From: Nocardioides sp. Root190
GTDB taxonomy: Bacteria; Actinomycetota; Actinomycetes; Propionibacteriales; Nocardioidaceae
Direction: 5' to 3'
NCBI RefSeq assembly: GCF_001428565.1
Contig: NZ_LMIA01000012.1
Coordinates: 84,641-148,640 of the forward strand
Length of the DNA stretch: 64,000 bases
Shown: positions 23,766 to 32,406 of the stretch, piece by piece
Layout: each line of letters opens with the position of its first letter
Position numbering within the stretch: position 1 is the first letter of the stretch
Notes under the pieces: generated by a model
Databases searched by the model: none
Seen by the model: the letters and a program-made list of their open reading frames with translations, nothing else
What the model was told of the DNA's origin: nothing
Position numbers and translations under genes: made by a program

Positions 23766-24611
23766 TCAGATCTCGCTGATGTCGCTGATCTCGTCGGGCG
23801 AGAGTCCGGCATTGATCCGCTTGCGGTCGCGACGACGGTCGTTGAAGCGGGCGATGACCTCGGAGACGAGGAAAAGGATCACCATCGGGATCGCCATGAA
23901 GCTCATCGTGAACGGGTCGCCGGACGGGGTCATCACGGCAGCGAAGATGAACGAGCCGACGATGATCCACGGTCGGTGGGCGCCCAGGCTCTTGCCCTTG
24001 ACGACGCCGGCGAGGTTGAGCAGCACCACGAACACCGGGATCTCGAAGGCGATGCCGAAACCGAGCAGGGTGCGCGTGAAGAACGAGAGGTAGTCGTTGA
24101 ACTCGACGAGGTTGGTGAGATCGCCGGGGGTGAAGCCGATCAGGATCTCCAGGCCCTTGGGCAGCGTGAGGTAGCCCAGGATGATGCCGGCGAGGAACAG
24201 CGGTCCGGCGATGACGGCGAAGACGGCCGTCCACTTCTTCTCGCTCCGGTGCAGGCCCGGCAGGATGAAGGCCCAGATCTGGTAGAGCCAGATCGGGCTG
24301 GTGCCCACCAGCGCAGCCAGGCCGCAGAGCTTCAGGTAGAGCAGGAAACCACCGGCGGCGCCGCTGGTCGTCGCGATCGTGCGCTCCTCGCCCAGCGCCT
24401 CACGGGCCTGCTGGTAGGGCTCGTTGACGAAGGAGAAGATCGGGTCGAAGAAGAACAACGCGAGCACGAAGCCCAGCACGATCACGAACGCAGCCTTCAG
24501 CAGCCGCGCACGCAGCTCGCGAAGGTGGTCCGACAGAGCCATCCGGCCGTCCTGGCCGACCGGATGGAGCGGCTTGCCCACGAACAGGCGAGCGACTCCG
24601 GTCAATGACAT
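23766..24611 (-). CDS. tatC: Sec-independent protein translocase TatC
   Basis: 281 aa. Six membrane segments; conserved cytosolic start MALSDHLRELRARLLKAAFV with the twin-arginine recognition residues, FILPGLHRSEKKWT, and FGIAFEIPVFVVLLNLAGVV. TatC is the signal-recognition core of the Tat pathway exporting folded proteins. An N-terminal extension (MSLTGVARLFVGKPLHPVGQ) precedes the usual start; an internal ATG at MALSDHL is a possible alternative. Follows tatA by 39 bp. No tatB is adjacent. Confidence 0.95.
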   Translation of the reverse strand: MSLTGVARLFVGKPLHPVGQDGRMALSDHLRELRARLLKAAFVIVLGFVLALFFFDPIFSFVNEPYQQAREALGEERTIATTSGAAGGFLLYLKLCGLAALVGTSPIWLYQIWAFILPGLHRSEKKWTAVFAVIAGPLFLAGIILGYLTLPKGLEILIGFTPGDLTNLVEFNDYLSFFTRTLLGFGIAFEIPVFVVLLNLAGVVKGKSLGAHRPWIIVGSFIFAAVMTPSGDPFTMSFMAIPMVILFLVSEVIARFNDRRRDRKRINAGLSPDEISDISEI

Positions 24612-24650
24612 CTACGTGGTCCTGCGGGGAAGATCGCGCGAACGATCAGT

Positions 24651-24914
24651 TCAGACGTTCTTCTCGCGCTGCTCGTCGACGATCTCGCCCTCGGCGACCT
24701 CGTCGACCGGGCTCAGCTCGACCGTGGGCGGCGCGGGCGTGGCCGGCTTGTCGTCGTCGTCCTTGAGGCCCTTGGTCTCGGCCTTGAAGATGCGCAGCGC
24801 CTGGCCGGTGCCGCGCGCGAGGTCAGGGAGCTTCGCCGCACCGAACACGAGGATCACGATGGCCAGAATGATGAGCCACTCGGCTCCCTGGGGCATTCCG
24901 ATCAGGGCAGACAT
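24651..24914 (-). CDS. tatA: Sec-independent protein translocase TatA
   Basis: 87 aa from ATG 24914; a TTG at 24926 would add 4 residues. Layout: a short N-terminus, one membrane helix (EWLIILAIVILVFGAAKLPD), the hinge LPDLARGTGQALRIFKAE and an acidic, proline-containing tail. The FGAAKLPDLARGTGQALR amphipathic helix is diagnostic of TatA/E. TatA polymers form the Tat pore with TatC, encoded next. Confidence 0.94.
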   Translation of the reverse strand: MSALIGMPQGAEWLIILAIVILVFGAAKLPDLARGTGQALRIFKAETKGLKDDDDKPATPAPPTVELSPVDEVAEGEIVDEQREKNV

Positions 24915-24975
24915 CGTGGAGACCAACTCTCACTACTCGGGGGCTGTGACGAACAAGGACCATGCTACGCCCCTG

Positions 24976-25995
24976 TCACTGGTAGAGGCTGAGGGTCTCC
25001 TGTGCAGCGTCGGTGAAAGCCTGGGTGAACTCATGGGGTCGCACGACCTCGGCGTGCGGCGCGAGGCGCAGCAGGAGCCGGACCAGCCAGCGTTGGTCGA
25101 CCACCACGAGGTCGACCTCGGCACTGCCGTCCTCGTGGTCCCGCACGTCGCGGACCGGGTAGTACTCGGTGGCCCAGCGCGCCTCGGGACCCAGCCGGAG
25201 GGTGACCACGACCTGGTCGGGACCCTCCACGTCGCTGAACAGCCCGGAGCTCAGGTCGCGGGGCGGCTGCGGGTCGGTCGCCACGGCGGAGTCGAGGACG
25301 GCGTACTTGGTGATCCGGTCCAGCCGGAACAGGCGCTCTGCCCCGGCGCGGTGGCACCAGGCGTCGAGGTAGGTGAAGACGCCGTGCGACACGACACCGC
25401 GGGGGTCGACCACCCGCTCCGCCTCCTCGTCGCGGGAGGGCACGAAGTAGGTGATGCGCACCTGACGGCCCTGCTCGACGGCCTCGTTGATCCGGTGGGT
25501 GAGGTCGACGGAGGCGACCTGCTGGGCGTCCCGCGGCGACGGCGTCACCTCGACGTGGGCTGCGCCACCGGTGGCTGCGGCGGCCTCGAGCTTGTCGAGC
25601 ACGCGCGCGACCAGCGCGCCCGTGTCACCGGTGGAGGTGTCGCGCAGCATCCGCAGCGCCACGATGATGGCCGATGCCTCGGTGGCGCTCAGGCGGAGCG
25701 GTCGGGCGAGGTAGTCGGCGTTCTCGACCCGGATCACCCCCTCGGTCAGCGGGCTGCCCGCCTCGCTCTGGATCGCATCCAGGTCCACATCGATGAGGTC
25801 GCCCGGAAGGCCGCCCGGGAGTCCGCACATGAACAGGACCTTGAGGTCGCGCAGCACCTGCTCGGAGGAGGTGCCCAGCAGCCGGGCCGCCTCGTCGAGC
25901 CGGACGCCGTCGCGGTGGTGCAGGAAGGGGACGAGGGTCAGCAGTCGGGCGACCTGGTCGCGGGCACCGGCGCTCGCCGGCGGGGTCCGGATCAC
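24976..25995 (-). CDS. pafC: WYL-domain transcriptional regulator PafC
   Basis: 339 aa from GTG 25995 (GTGA overlap with pafB). N-terminal winged helix (HHRDGVRLDEAARLLGTSSEQ), a middle helical region, and the WYL domain (VRITYFVPSRDEEAERVVDPRG, FTYLDAWCHRAGAERLFRLDRI) plus a WCX-type C-terminus. In mycobacteria PafB and PafC form a heterodimer that activates the LexA-independent DNA-damage response, with the WYL domain sensing a DNA-damage-linked nucleic acid. The pair sits near pafA as in other actinobacteria. Confidence 0.92.
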   Translation of the reverse strand: MIRTPPASAGARDQVARLLTLVPFLHHRDGVRLDEAARLLGTSSEQVLRDLKVLFMCGLPGGLPGDLIDVDLDAIQSEAGSPLTEGVIRVENADYLARPLRLSATEASAIIVALRMLRDTSTGDTGALVARVLDKLEAAAATGGAAHVEVTPSPRDAQQVASVDLTHRINEAVEQGRQVRITYFVPSRDEEAERVVDPRGVVSHGVFTYLDAWCHRAGAERLFRLDRITKYAVLDSAVATDPQPPRDLSSGLFSDVEGPDQVVVTLRLGPEARWATEYYPVRDVRDHEDGSAEVDLVVVDQRWLVRLLLRLAPHAEVVRPHEFTQAFTDAAQETLSLYQ

Positions 25996-26957
25996 CGGGT
26001 CACCAGCCCGAGGCGGTCGATCACGCGCTGGCGAACGGTGACGGGCTCGATGAGAACCACGTCCGCGCCGTGGGCGAGCACGTCGTCGGCCAGCCCCATC
26101 TCCGGGCGGACGAGCTCGACGCGGTCCCATCCTGTGCGCTCGTCCGGTCCGGCGACGCCCACGTCCACCCGCTCGGCGGACCGGCGGAAGGTCTGACCGG
26201 CTCCCTGGCGCACGAGCAGCACCACCGCGTGCTGGGGCATGGGCGGCGGAGCCAGGCGACGGGCGATGTCGCGGACGTCGGTGTCCGGCGGGACGTCGTA
26301 GGCACCGGGCTGGCCCACGGTGCGTACGTCGCCCTGGACCCGGGAGAGCCGGAAGACCCGCTCTGCTCCACGGTCACGGTCGAAGCCGACGACGTACCAG
26401 CGCCCGCTGGAGCGCACGACTCCCCAGGGTTGCACCCGTCGGGTGCTCGGGGCGTCGGCGCCGGGCCGCTGGTAGTCGAAGCGGACTTCCTGGCGTTCGC
26501 AGACCGCGAGCCAGCAGGTCTCGAAGGCCGGCTCCTCGGCAGTCAGCAGCGGCTGGGCGATGTCGAGGGCGTCGAGGTCGACGGCGATCCCGGACGCGGT
26601 GAGCTTGCGGACCGCGTCCGAGGTCGCCTGCGCCATCGTGGCGTGCTGCCACACCCGCGACGCCAGCCCGACGACGGCCGCCTCCTCGGGCGTGAGCTCG
26701 ATGTCCGGCAGCGCGAAGGCCTCCGGGGGGATGCGGTAGCCGACCTCGTCCTCGAACAGCGGGTCCACCGTCGCGACGTCGACCGGCACGCCGAGACTGC
26801 GCAGCTCGTCCTTGTCGCGCTCGAACATCTTCTCGAAGGCGTCCGGACGGGAGTCCGGGTACAACAGCTCCCGGATCCGCTCCTTGGGAATCGGCCGGCG
26901 CTGGACCAGGAGCATGATCAGGAGGTTGAGCAGCCGCTCACTCTTCGGGGCAGGCAT
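25992..26957 (-). CDS. pafB: WYL-domain transcriptional regulator PafB
   Basis: 321 aa. N-terminal HTH (PKSERLLNLLIMLLVQRRPI, IPKERIRELLYPDSR, FERDKDELRSLGVPVDV) and WYL domain (VRFDYQRPGADAPSTRRVQP, GRWYVVGFDRDRGAERVFRL) followed by a WCX region ending VIDRLGLVTR. Forms the DNA-damage activator with PafC, whose start overlaps its stop. A lipoprotein FKBP gene separates it from pafA, whereas mycobacteria have pafA directly before pafB. Confidence 0.92.
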   Translation of the reverse strand: MPAPKSERLLNLLIMLLVQRRPIPKERIRELLYPDSRPDAFEKMFERDKDELRSLGVPVDVATVDPLFEDEVGYRIPPEAFALPDIELTPEEAAVVGLASRVWQHATMAQATSDAVRKLTASGIAVDLDALDIAQPLLTAEEPAFETCWLAVCERQEVRFDYQRPGADAPSTRRVQPWGVVRSSGRWYVVGFDRDRGAERVFRLSRVQGDVRTVGQPGAYDVPPDTDVRDIARRLAPPPMPQHAVVLLVRQGAGQTFRRSAERVDVGVAGPDERTGWDRVELVRPEMGLADDVLAHGADVVLIEPVTVRQRVIDRLGLVTR

Positions 26958-26978
26958 GGGTCGATTCTGCCCGCCGGA

Positions 26979-28085
26979 CTACTCGGAGGGAGTGGCAGAG
27001 GGGCTGGCGGTGTCGCTGGCGGAGTCACTGGCCGACTCGCTTGCCGCGGGCTCGGGCTCCGGGGCGGGCTCCACGTCGGACACGTCGAGGATGTCGACGA
27101 TGAAGTAGAGCGTGGAGTTCGCCGGGATGTCCTCGCCCTGGGCCTCCGCGCCGTAGCCGAGCTTCGGCGGGATCTGCAGCAGCACGCGGCTGCCGACCGG
27201 AAGACCCACCAGGCCCTGGGACCAGCCCTCGACGACGGATGCCTGCTCGCCGCCGATGACGGCCTCGAGGCCGGTGCCCTTGCTGAAGCTCTCGTCGAAC
27301 GGCTTCTCGCCGGCCGGGATCTGGCCGAGGTAGCTCGCGAGGATCTTCTGACCGCTCTTGACGACCGGGCCGGTGCCCTTGATCAGGGTCGCGACCTCGA
27401 GCTTGCCCGACGGCTTCGGCGTACCGGTGAAGTCAAGGCTGCTGGGAACACCCTCGGCCTCGACGATCGCGGGTGCCCAGGCCGGCGGCGCCGCCTCGGT
27501 GCCCTCGGGGCCTGCGATCGCGGTGAGGTCGGCGACGAAGAGCAGGCCGTCCTCGTTGCCGATGTCGTTGGCGACCATGAACTGCGAGACCTGCGCGTTG
27601 CCGAGGAAGTCGCCGAGGAGCGTGTCGCTGCCGACGGTGACCGCGATCCGGCTGCCGATCTTCTGGCCGGGCTCGATCTCGTCCTTGACGGCCTGGGTGA
27701 GCAGGTCGGCGATGCTCTGCGGGTCCTCGGTGCCACCGACCTTGATCAGGGTGCCGACGTTGTAGTCCTTGTCGTCCTCGTCGAGGAACGTCGAGTAGGA
27801 CACCTCGTGGGTGTAGCCGTTGGTCAGCGAGTAGTTGACCAGCACCACGTCGCCCTTGGCGACCTCGGGGCCGTCGCCCTCCTCGATCACCTTGGACTCC
27901 GCGTCGCCTGCGGCGAGCGTGCCCTTCCAGTCGAGCTCGGGCGCCTCACCGACACCGCCGCTCACCGAGACGGCGTCGAAGCCCTCGAGGCTGGAGTCGT
28001 CGTTGCCACAGGCCGCCAGCGCCAGGGACGCAGGCAGCAGGGCAGTCAGGAAAAGGGCGGAGGGTCGTCGCAGGCGCATCGGCAC
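26979..28085 (-). CDS. FKBP-type peptidyl-prolyl isomerase lipoprotein, two domains
   Basis: 368 aa from GTG 28085; ATG 28079 is the alternative. A -10 box TAAGGT (28097-28092) lies 6 nt before 28085. Signal peptide with lipobox (FLTALLPASLALAACGN), so a membrane-anchored lipoprotein outside the cell. The second FKBP domain is complete (SGQKILASYLGQIPAGEKPF, VEGWSQGLVGLPVGSRVLLQ, IPPKLGYGAEAQGEDIPANS, LYFIVDILDV); the first is degenerate and probably inactive. An Asp/Ser/Ala-rich tail ends the protein. It should help folding of exported proteins. Confidence 0.92.
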   Translation of the reverse strand: MPMRLRRPSALFLTALLPASLALAACGNDDSSLEGFDAVSVSGGVGEAPELDWKGTLAAGDAESKVIEEGDGPEVAKGDVVLVNYSLTNGYTHEVSYSTFLDEDDKDYNVGTLIKVGGTEDPQSIADLLTQAVKDEIEPGQKIGSRIAVTVGSDTLLGDFLGNAQVSQFMVANDIGNEDGLLFVADLTAIAGPEGTEAAPPAWAPAIVEAEGVPSSLDFTGTPKPSGKLEVATLIKGTGPVVKSGQKILASYLGQIPAGEKPFDESFSKGTGLEAVIGGEQASVVEGWSQGLVGLPVGSRVLLQIPPKLGYGAEAQGEDIPANSTLYFIVDILDVSDVEPAPEPEPAASESASDSASDTASPSATPSE

Positions 28086-28093
28086 GCGCAAAC

Positions 28094-28123
28094 CTTACCG
28101 ACTCCCCCTGAGTGGGGAGTAAG
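28094..28123 (-). terminator. Stem-loop between pafA and the FKBP gene
   Basis: On the minus strand CTTACTCCCC pairs with GGGGAGTcggTAAG (small internal bulge) around a short loop, 6 bp after the pafA stop. It overlaps the -10 box of the FKBP gene, so it would separate the two transcription units. Only a short T-run follows. Confidence 0.5.
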
Positions 28124-28129
28124 TGCGGC

Positions 28130-29491
28130 CTACATCCCGTCGATGAGGCGCTGCACGCGTTCGTCGTAGGCCCGGAACGGGTCCTTGCACAGGACGGTCC
28201 GCTGCGCCTGGTCGTTGAGCTTCAGGTGCACCCAGTCGACCGTGAAGTCACGTCGGCGCTCCTGCGCACGGCGGATGAACTCGCCCCGCAGACGTGCCCG
28301 CGTGTTCTGCGGCGGGACGGACTTGGCCTCGAAGATCTTCAGGTCGCTGGTGACACGGGTGACCGCCCCGCGCTTCTCCAGCAGGTAGTAGAGACCGCGG
28401 TTGCGGTGGATGTCGTGGTAGGCGAGGTCGAGCTGCGCGACGCGGGCATGGCTCATCGGGATGCCGTGCTTGGCGCGGTACCGGTCGATCAGCTTCCACT
28501 TGATGACCCAGTCGATCTCACGGTCGACCAGGCCGAGGTCGTCGGACTCCACGGCCTTGATCGTGCGCTCCCACAGGTCCAGGGACCGCTCGATGACGGG
28601 CGTGGCGATGCCGCGCCGGTCGACGAAGTCGCGCGCTCGGGTGAGGTACTCCGACTGGATGTCCAGCGCACTGGCCTCGCGACCGTTCGCGAGGCGGACC
28701 TTGCGCCGGCCGGTGACGTCGTGCGCGATCTCGCGGATCGCCCGGATCGGGTTCTCCATCGTGAGGTCGCGCATCACCACGCCCTCCTCGATCATCCGCA
28801 GCACCAGGTCGCACGAGGCGACCTTGAGCATCGTGGTCGTCTCGCTCATGTTGGAGTCGCCCACGATGACGTGCAGCCGGCGGTACTTCTCCGCGTCCGC
28901 GTGCGGCTCGTCGCGGGTGTTGATGATCGGGCGGCTGCGCGTCGTCGCGCTGCTCACGCCCTCCCAGATGTGTTCAGCCCGCTGGCTGACCGAGTAGGTC
29001 GTGCCGCGAGGAGTCTGGGTCACCTTCCCGGCACCCACGATGATCTGCCGCGTCACCAGGAACGGGATCAGCACGTCGGCGAGCTTGGAGAACTCCCCCG
29101 CCCGGCTCACCAGGTAGTTCTCGTGGCACCCGTAGGAGTTGCCGGCCGAGTCGGTGTTGTTCTTGAACAGGTAGATGTCGCCCGCAATGCCCTCGTCGTG
29201 GAGACGCTGCTCCGCATCGAGCAACAGACCCTCGAGCACCCGCTCGCCCGCCTTGTCGTGCGTCACCAGCTCCATGATGTCGTCGCACTCGGGTGTGGCG
29301 TACTCCGGGTGGCTGCCCACGTCGAGGTACAACCGGGCACCGTTGCGCAGGAAGACGTTGCTCGACCTTCCCCAGCTGACGACCTTGCGGAACAGGTAGC
29401 GGGCGACCTCGTCAGGACTGAGCCTGCGCTGTCCCCGGAACGTGCACGTGACGCCGTACTCGTTCTCGATACCGAAGATTCGGCGGTCCAT
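28130..29491 (-). CDS. pafA: Pup--protein ligase PafA
   Basis: 453 aa from ATG 29491, with -10 box TACTGT (29503-29498) 6 nt upstream; a frame running back to 29581 passes through a palindromic repeat and is not used. Carboxylate-amine-ligase fold: RIFGIENEYGVTCTF (the metal-binding Glu), GARLYLDVGSHPEYATPEC (catalytic Asp), YLFKNNTDSAGNSYGCHENY, INTRDEPHADAEKYRRLHVI and a C-terminal domain (LKLNDQAQRTVLCKDPFRAY). It activates the C-terminal Glu of Pup with ATP and joins it to substrate lysines. No Dop-type loop, which separates it from Dop. Confidence 0.97.
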   Translation of the reverse strand: MDRRIFGIENEYGVTCTFRGQRRLSPDEVARYLFRKVVSWGRSSNVFLRNGARLYLDVGSHPEYATPECDDIMELVTHDKAGERVLEGLLLDAEQRLHDEGIAGDIYLFKNNTDSAGNSYGCHENYLVSRAGEFSKLADVLIPFLVTRQIIVGAGKVTQTPRGTTYSVSQRAEHIWEGVSSATTRSRPIINTRDEPHADAEKYRRLHVIVGDSNMSETTTMLKVASCDLVLRMIEEGVVMRDLTMENPIRAIREIAHDVTGRRKVRLANGREASALDIQSEYLTRARDFVDRRGIATPVIERSLDLWERTIKAVESDDLGLVDREIDWVIKWKLIDRYRAKHGIPMSHARVAQLDLAYHDIHRNRGLYYLLEKRGAVTRVTSDLKIFEAKSVPPQNTRARLRGEFIRRAQERRRDFTVDWVHLKLNDQAQRTVLCKDPFRAYDERVQRLIDGM

Positions 29492-29544
29492 GTGGGAACA
29501 GTACTGCCGAGGGGGTGATCGGGTGGGGAAGGACGCGGAACGGG

Positions 29545-29566
29545 TGCGGTTTGGTCCCAAACCGCA
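29545..29566 (-). repeat. Extragenic palindrome, locus I (A orientation)
   Basis: Core GCGGTTTGGTCCCAAACCGC at 29546-29565 with one more T/A pair each side. Lies 16 bp after the stop of the DUF559-like gene (minus strand). No intact partner; a degenerate partner (13 of 22 positions) sits exactly 41 bp away, at 29586-29607, inside the end of that gene. Confidence 0.85.
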
Positions 29567-29582
29567 ACGATACGGGCTCAAC

Positions 29583-30542
29583 TCATGCAGTTCGTGCCCA
29601 TTCGACGGGGTTGGTCGACCGGTACCAACGGTTCATGATTCGGGCCCGTCCGGTCTCCGAGTACAGCGAGTCTCCGACCATCGACCGCCACACGCGGAGC
29701 CGGCGCACCTGATGACTTCGCCCGAGCAGCGAATCGAACTCGTGCATCAGGACCGCCGGGTGATTGAGCAGGTCGTCCAGCGTGTAGCCCCTTCTCGTGT
29801 ACGACGCCGCGGCGATCGCTCGTTCCCTGCGGAGGTCCTTGCGGTGGGTCGACGCCCGCCGGTGACCAGCTCCGTCGTACTCGTGAAGGTTCTGGGTCCC
29901 GGTCACGAGCAGGTCGGCTCGCGCGACGAAGCGGCCGTCGACCACGATGTCGACCTGCGACCTGGTCGGCACCTCCATGGCGTCGTGGAACTTGCGCAGC
30001 AGCGTCTCCCCCGGTGACTCGGCCTTGCCGTCGCGGCCAGCCCACACCCTGGCAAGGCGTCGTACGCCCGGCCGCCGGGAGTTGAGGACGGGCGCCATCA
30101 GCTCCTCGTTGACGTGACCGAGTCGGACGGCTGAATCGACCATGATGGCGAGGTCGAGATCGCCGAGGTCGCGCGCGGCTCTGAGGAGGATCTCCTCAGG
30201 CGCCTCGACCGGAAGTCCGTCGACGACCAGACCACCGGACTCGTGGGTCAGTCGCGCACAGATCAGACCGGGCCGGCGGGGCCGCTTCGAATCGCGAACC
30301 GCCACGAAGAACGGCACGTGTTCAGGAAGGTTCGGCAACTTCCAGCCCAGCAGTCGCGCTCCCGTCACGTGGGTGAACTTCGCCCCGCCCGGCAGGATCA
30401 GAGCAAGTGCCGACAGGTCGAGCAGGAAGTTCGCGCGCTCCGACAGCTCAGGGGTCTCCGGGCGGTACAGGCCATGCAGCACACGCTGATGGCCTGCCAC
30501 ACGCACCTCACCGCGAATGGCCCCGTCCGGTCCGACTTCCAT
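29583..30542 (-). CDS. DUF559-like (Vsr-type PD-(D/E)XK fold) hypothetical protein
   Basis: 319 aa, function unknown. The N-terminal half (LLDLSALALILPGGAKFTHV, TGARLLGWKLPNLPEHVPFF) resembles proteins annotated as AbiEi-like antitoxin domains in actinobacteria. The C-terminal half looks like a DUF559/Vsr endonuclease-type domain: ESPGETLLRKFHDAMEVP, then VDIVVDGRFVARADLLV, HEYDGAGHRRA and KDLRRERAIAAASYTRRGY, i.e. Glu, Asp and Glu-x-Asp acidic positions. Such genes are numerous in Nocardioides and seem to be lineage-specific. It separates pafA from prcA and is bounded on both sides by palindromic repeats, suggesting an insertion into the proteasome locus. Confidence 0.65.
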   Translation of the reverse strand: MEVGPDGAIRGEVRVAGHQRVLHGLYRPETPELSERANFLLDLSALALILPGGAKFTHVTGARLLGWKLPNLPEHVPFFVAVRDSKRPRRPGLICARLTHESGGLVVDGLPVEAPEEILLRAARDLGDLDLAIMVDSAVRLGHVNEELMAPVLNSRRPGVRRLARVWAGRDGKAESPGETLLRKFHDAMEVPTRSQVDIVVDGRFVARADLLVTGTQNLHEYDGAGHRRASTHRKDLRRERAIAAASYTRRGYTLDDLLNHPAVLMHEFDSLLGRSHQVRRLRVWRSMVGDSLYSETGRARIMNRWYRSTNPVEWARTA

Positions 30543-30650
30543 GCGGCTCAGGATTCGTCGTCGGGACGGCCTGGCTCAACCCCTCAACGACGGGCTGTGG
30601 AGAACCTGCCGCGCCAGCCTTCCTGTGGATCGCGGAGGGTCGCTCGACGG

Positions 30651-30672
30651 TGCGGTTTGGTCCCAAACCGCG
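30651..30672 (-). repeat. Extragenic palindrome, locus II (A orientation)
   Basis: Core GCGGTTTGGTCCCAAACCGC at 30652-30671; the outer arms are only partly complementary. Centre at 30661.5, exactly 41 bp from the B copy. Confidence 0.88.
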
Positions 30673-30688
30673 TCGTGGAGCTCTGGAT

Positions 30689-30716
30689 CGTTGCGGTTTG
30701 GGACCAAACCGCAACG
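30689..30716 (-). repeat. Extragenic palindrome, locus II (B orientation)
   Basis: 28-bp inverted repeat with arms CGTTGCGGTTTGG and CCAAACCGCAACG. Centre at 30702.5. It is the reverse complement form (centre GGGACC) and lies 8 bp after the prcA stop. Confidence 0.9.
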
Positions 30717-30724
30717 ACAACGGC

Positions 30725-31549
30725 TCAGCTCAGCGGCGGAGCCACCGGCGGCTCACCACCAGCATCACCAGGCAGATCAGCAGGCAGATCAGTCGGAGTC
30801 TCCGAGGAGTGCACGGCCGGCGCGGTCTCTGACGGACCACGGTCGGCGAGCACCTCGGCCAGCTTCGCGGGCAGGATCCGGCGGAACTTGCGGGGCTGGA
30901 CGCGGGTACGGTCCAGCACGGCGACCTCGAGGTCCTCGACGGGGATGACCCGGTCCTGGACCTCGCCGCGCTCGTTGGCAGTGTGGCCGAGCGCGGCGAC
31001 GGCGACGTGCAGCGCGTCAGCGAGGTCGGCACCGTCGGTGTAGTGCTCCTTGAGGTAGGACGACACGGTGTCGGCGTCGCCGCCCATCGCCGCGTAGCCG
31101 TGCTCGTCGGCGACCCTGCCCTCGTAGGTGAGGCGGTAGATCTGGTCGTCAGCGGCGGTGGCGCCGATCTCGGCGACGAAGATCTCGACCTCGTAGGGCT
31201 TCTCGCCGCCCGAGGAGAAGATCGTGCCGAGGGTCTGGGCGTACGCGTTGGCCAGGCCGCGGCCGGTCACGTCACGGCGGTCGTAGGAATAGCCGCGCAT
31301 GTCGGCGAGCCGGACGCCGGCGATGCGGAGGTTCTCGAACTCGTTGTAGCGACCGACGGCCGCGAACGCGAGCCGGTCGTAGAGCTCGGAGACCTTGTGG
31401 AGCGCCTTGGACGGGTTCTCGGTGACGAGGAGTACGCCGTCGGCGTACTGCACCGCGACGAGCGAGCGTCCGCGCGAGATGCCCTTGCGGGCGAAGTCCG
31501 CCCGGTCCTTCATCAGCTGCTCGGGCGAGACGTAGAACGGCGTGCTCAT
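30725..31549 (-). CDS. prcA: Proteasome subunit alpha
   Basis: 274 aa. Begins MSTPFYVSPEQLMKDRADFA, the usual PrcA gate segment, then ARKGISRGRSLVAVQYADGV, GVRLADMRGYSYDRRDVTGR and YEVEIFVAEIG. It lacks a catalytic threonine, as expected for alpha. Alpha rings gate the 20S core and dock Mpa. The C-terminal 45 residues (PSETAPAVHSSETPTDLPA onward) are a variable acidic/proline tail. Overlaps prcB by 4 bp. Confidence 0.97.
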   Translation of the reverse strand: MSTPFYVSPEQLMKDRADFARKGISRGRSLVAVQYADGVLLVTENPSKALHKVSELYDRLAFAAVGRYNEFENLRIAGVRLADMRGYSYDRRDVTGRGLANAYAQTLGTIFSSGGEKPYEVEIFVAEIGATAADDQIYRLTYEGRVADEHGYAAMGGDADTVSSYLKEHYTDGADLADALHVAVAALGHTANERGEVQDRVIPVEDLEVAVLDRTRVQPRKFRRILPAKLAEVLADRGPSETAPAVHSSETPTDLPADLPGDAGGEPPVAPPLS

Positions 31550-32400
31550 GGGCGTGCCTCCTGTGCGCCGCCGGGTAGCGGGGCGTTGGGTCCGTCGGGG
31601 CGCACCATCCGGGCAGCGACCAGCTGGTCGGCGAACTGGCCGAGCTGGTCGTCTCCGAGGCGGGTGGCGCCCTCGGCGGTGACCACCCAGACCACCGGGA
31701 AGATCCGACGGGTCAGGTCAGGTCCGCCGGTGGCGGAGTCGTCGTCGGCGGCGTCGTACAACGCCTGGAGGCAGACGCGTACGGCGTCGTCGGGGCTGAG
31801 GTCGTCGCGGTAGAGCTTCTTCAGCGCACCCCGGGCGAAGAGCGAGCCGGAGCCGACCGTGAAGAACGCCGCCTCCTCATGGCGTCCGCCGGTGACGTCG
31901 TACCCGAAGATCCGGCCGACGCCGCGGTCGAGGTCGAAGCCGGCGAACATCGGGACGACGGCCAGGCCCTGCATTGCCATGCCGAGGTTGGCGCGGATCA
32001 GCGCCGAGAGGCGGTTGGCCTTGCCGTCGAGGGAGAGGATCGTGCCCTCGATCTTCTCGTAGTGCTCGAGCTCGACCTGGAACAGCCGGACCATCTCGAC
32101 GGCGAGGCCGGCGGTGCCGGCGATCCCGACGACGGAGTACTCGTCTGCCGGGAAGACCTTCTCGATGTCGCGCTGGGCAATGACGTTGCCCATCGTGGCA
32201 CGGCGGTCTCCGGCCATGACCAGGCCGCCCGGGAAGGTCGCCGCGACGATCGTGGTGCCGTGCGGGGCCATGTCGGCGGCGCTGCCGGCGGGCAGCGATC
32301 GACGGGCCGGCAGCAGGTCGGGTGCGTTCTCCGCGACGAAGTCGCTGAAGGACGAGGTGCCCGGGCGCAGGAACGCGGCCGGGATGCGTGCGTCACTCAT
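31546..32400 (-). CDS. prcB: Proteasome subunit beta (catalytic)
   Basis: 284 aa. A 48-residue propeptide (ending AADMAPHG) precedes TTIVAATFPGGLVMAGDRRA; cleavage after Gly48 would free the nucleophile Thr49. Asp and Lys partners occur in VMAGDRRAT and the IEKVFPADEY region. Forms the proteolytic inner rings of the 20S proteasome. The gene follows pup by 6 bp and overlaps prcA (ATGA), so pup-prcB-prcA is one unit. Confidence 0.97.
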   Translation of the reverse strand: MSDARIPAAFLRPGTSSFSDFVAENAPDLLPARRSLPAGSAADMAPHGTTIVAATFPGGLVMAGDRRATMGNVIAQRDIEKVFPADEYSVVGIAGTAGLAVEMVRLFQVELEHYEKIEGTILSLDGKANRLSALIRANLGMAMQGLAVVPMFAGFDLDRGVGRIFGYDVTGGRHEEAAFFTVGSGSLFARGALKKLYRDDLSPDDAVRVCLQALYDAADDDSATGGPDLTRRIFPVVWVVTAEGATRLGDDQLGQFADQLVAARMVRPDGPNAPLPGGAQEARP

Positions 32401-32406
32401 ACGGGG

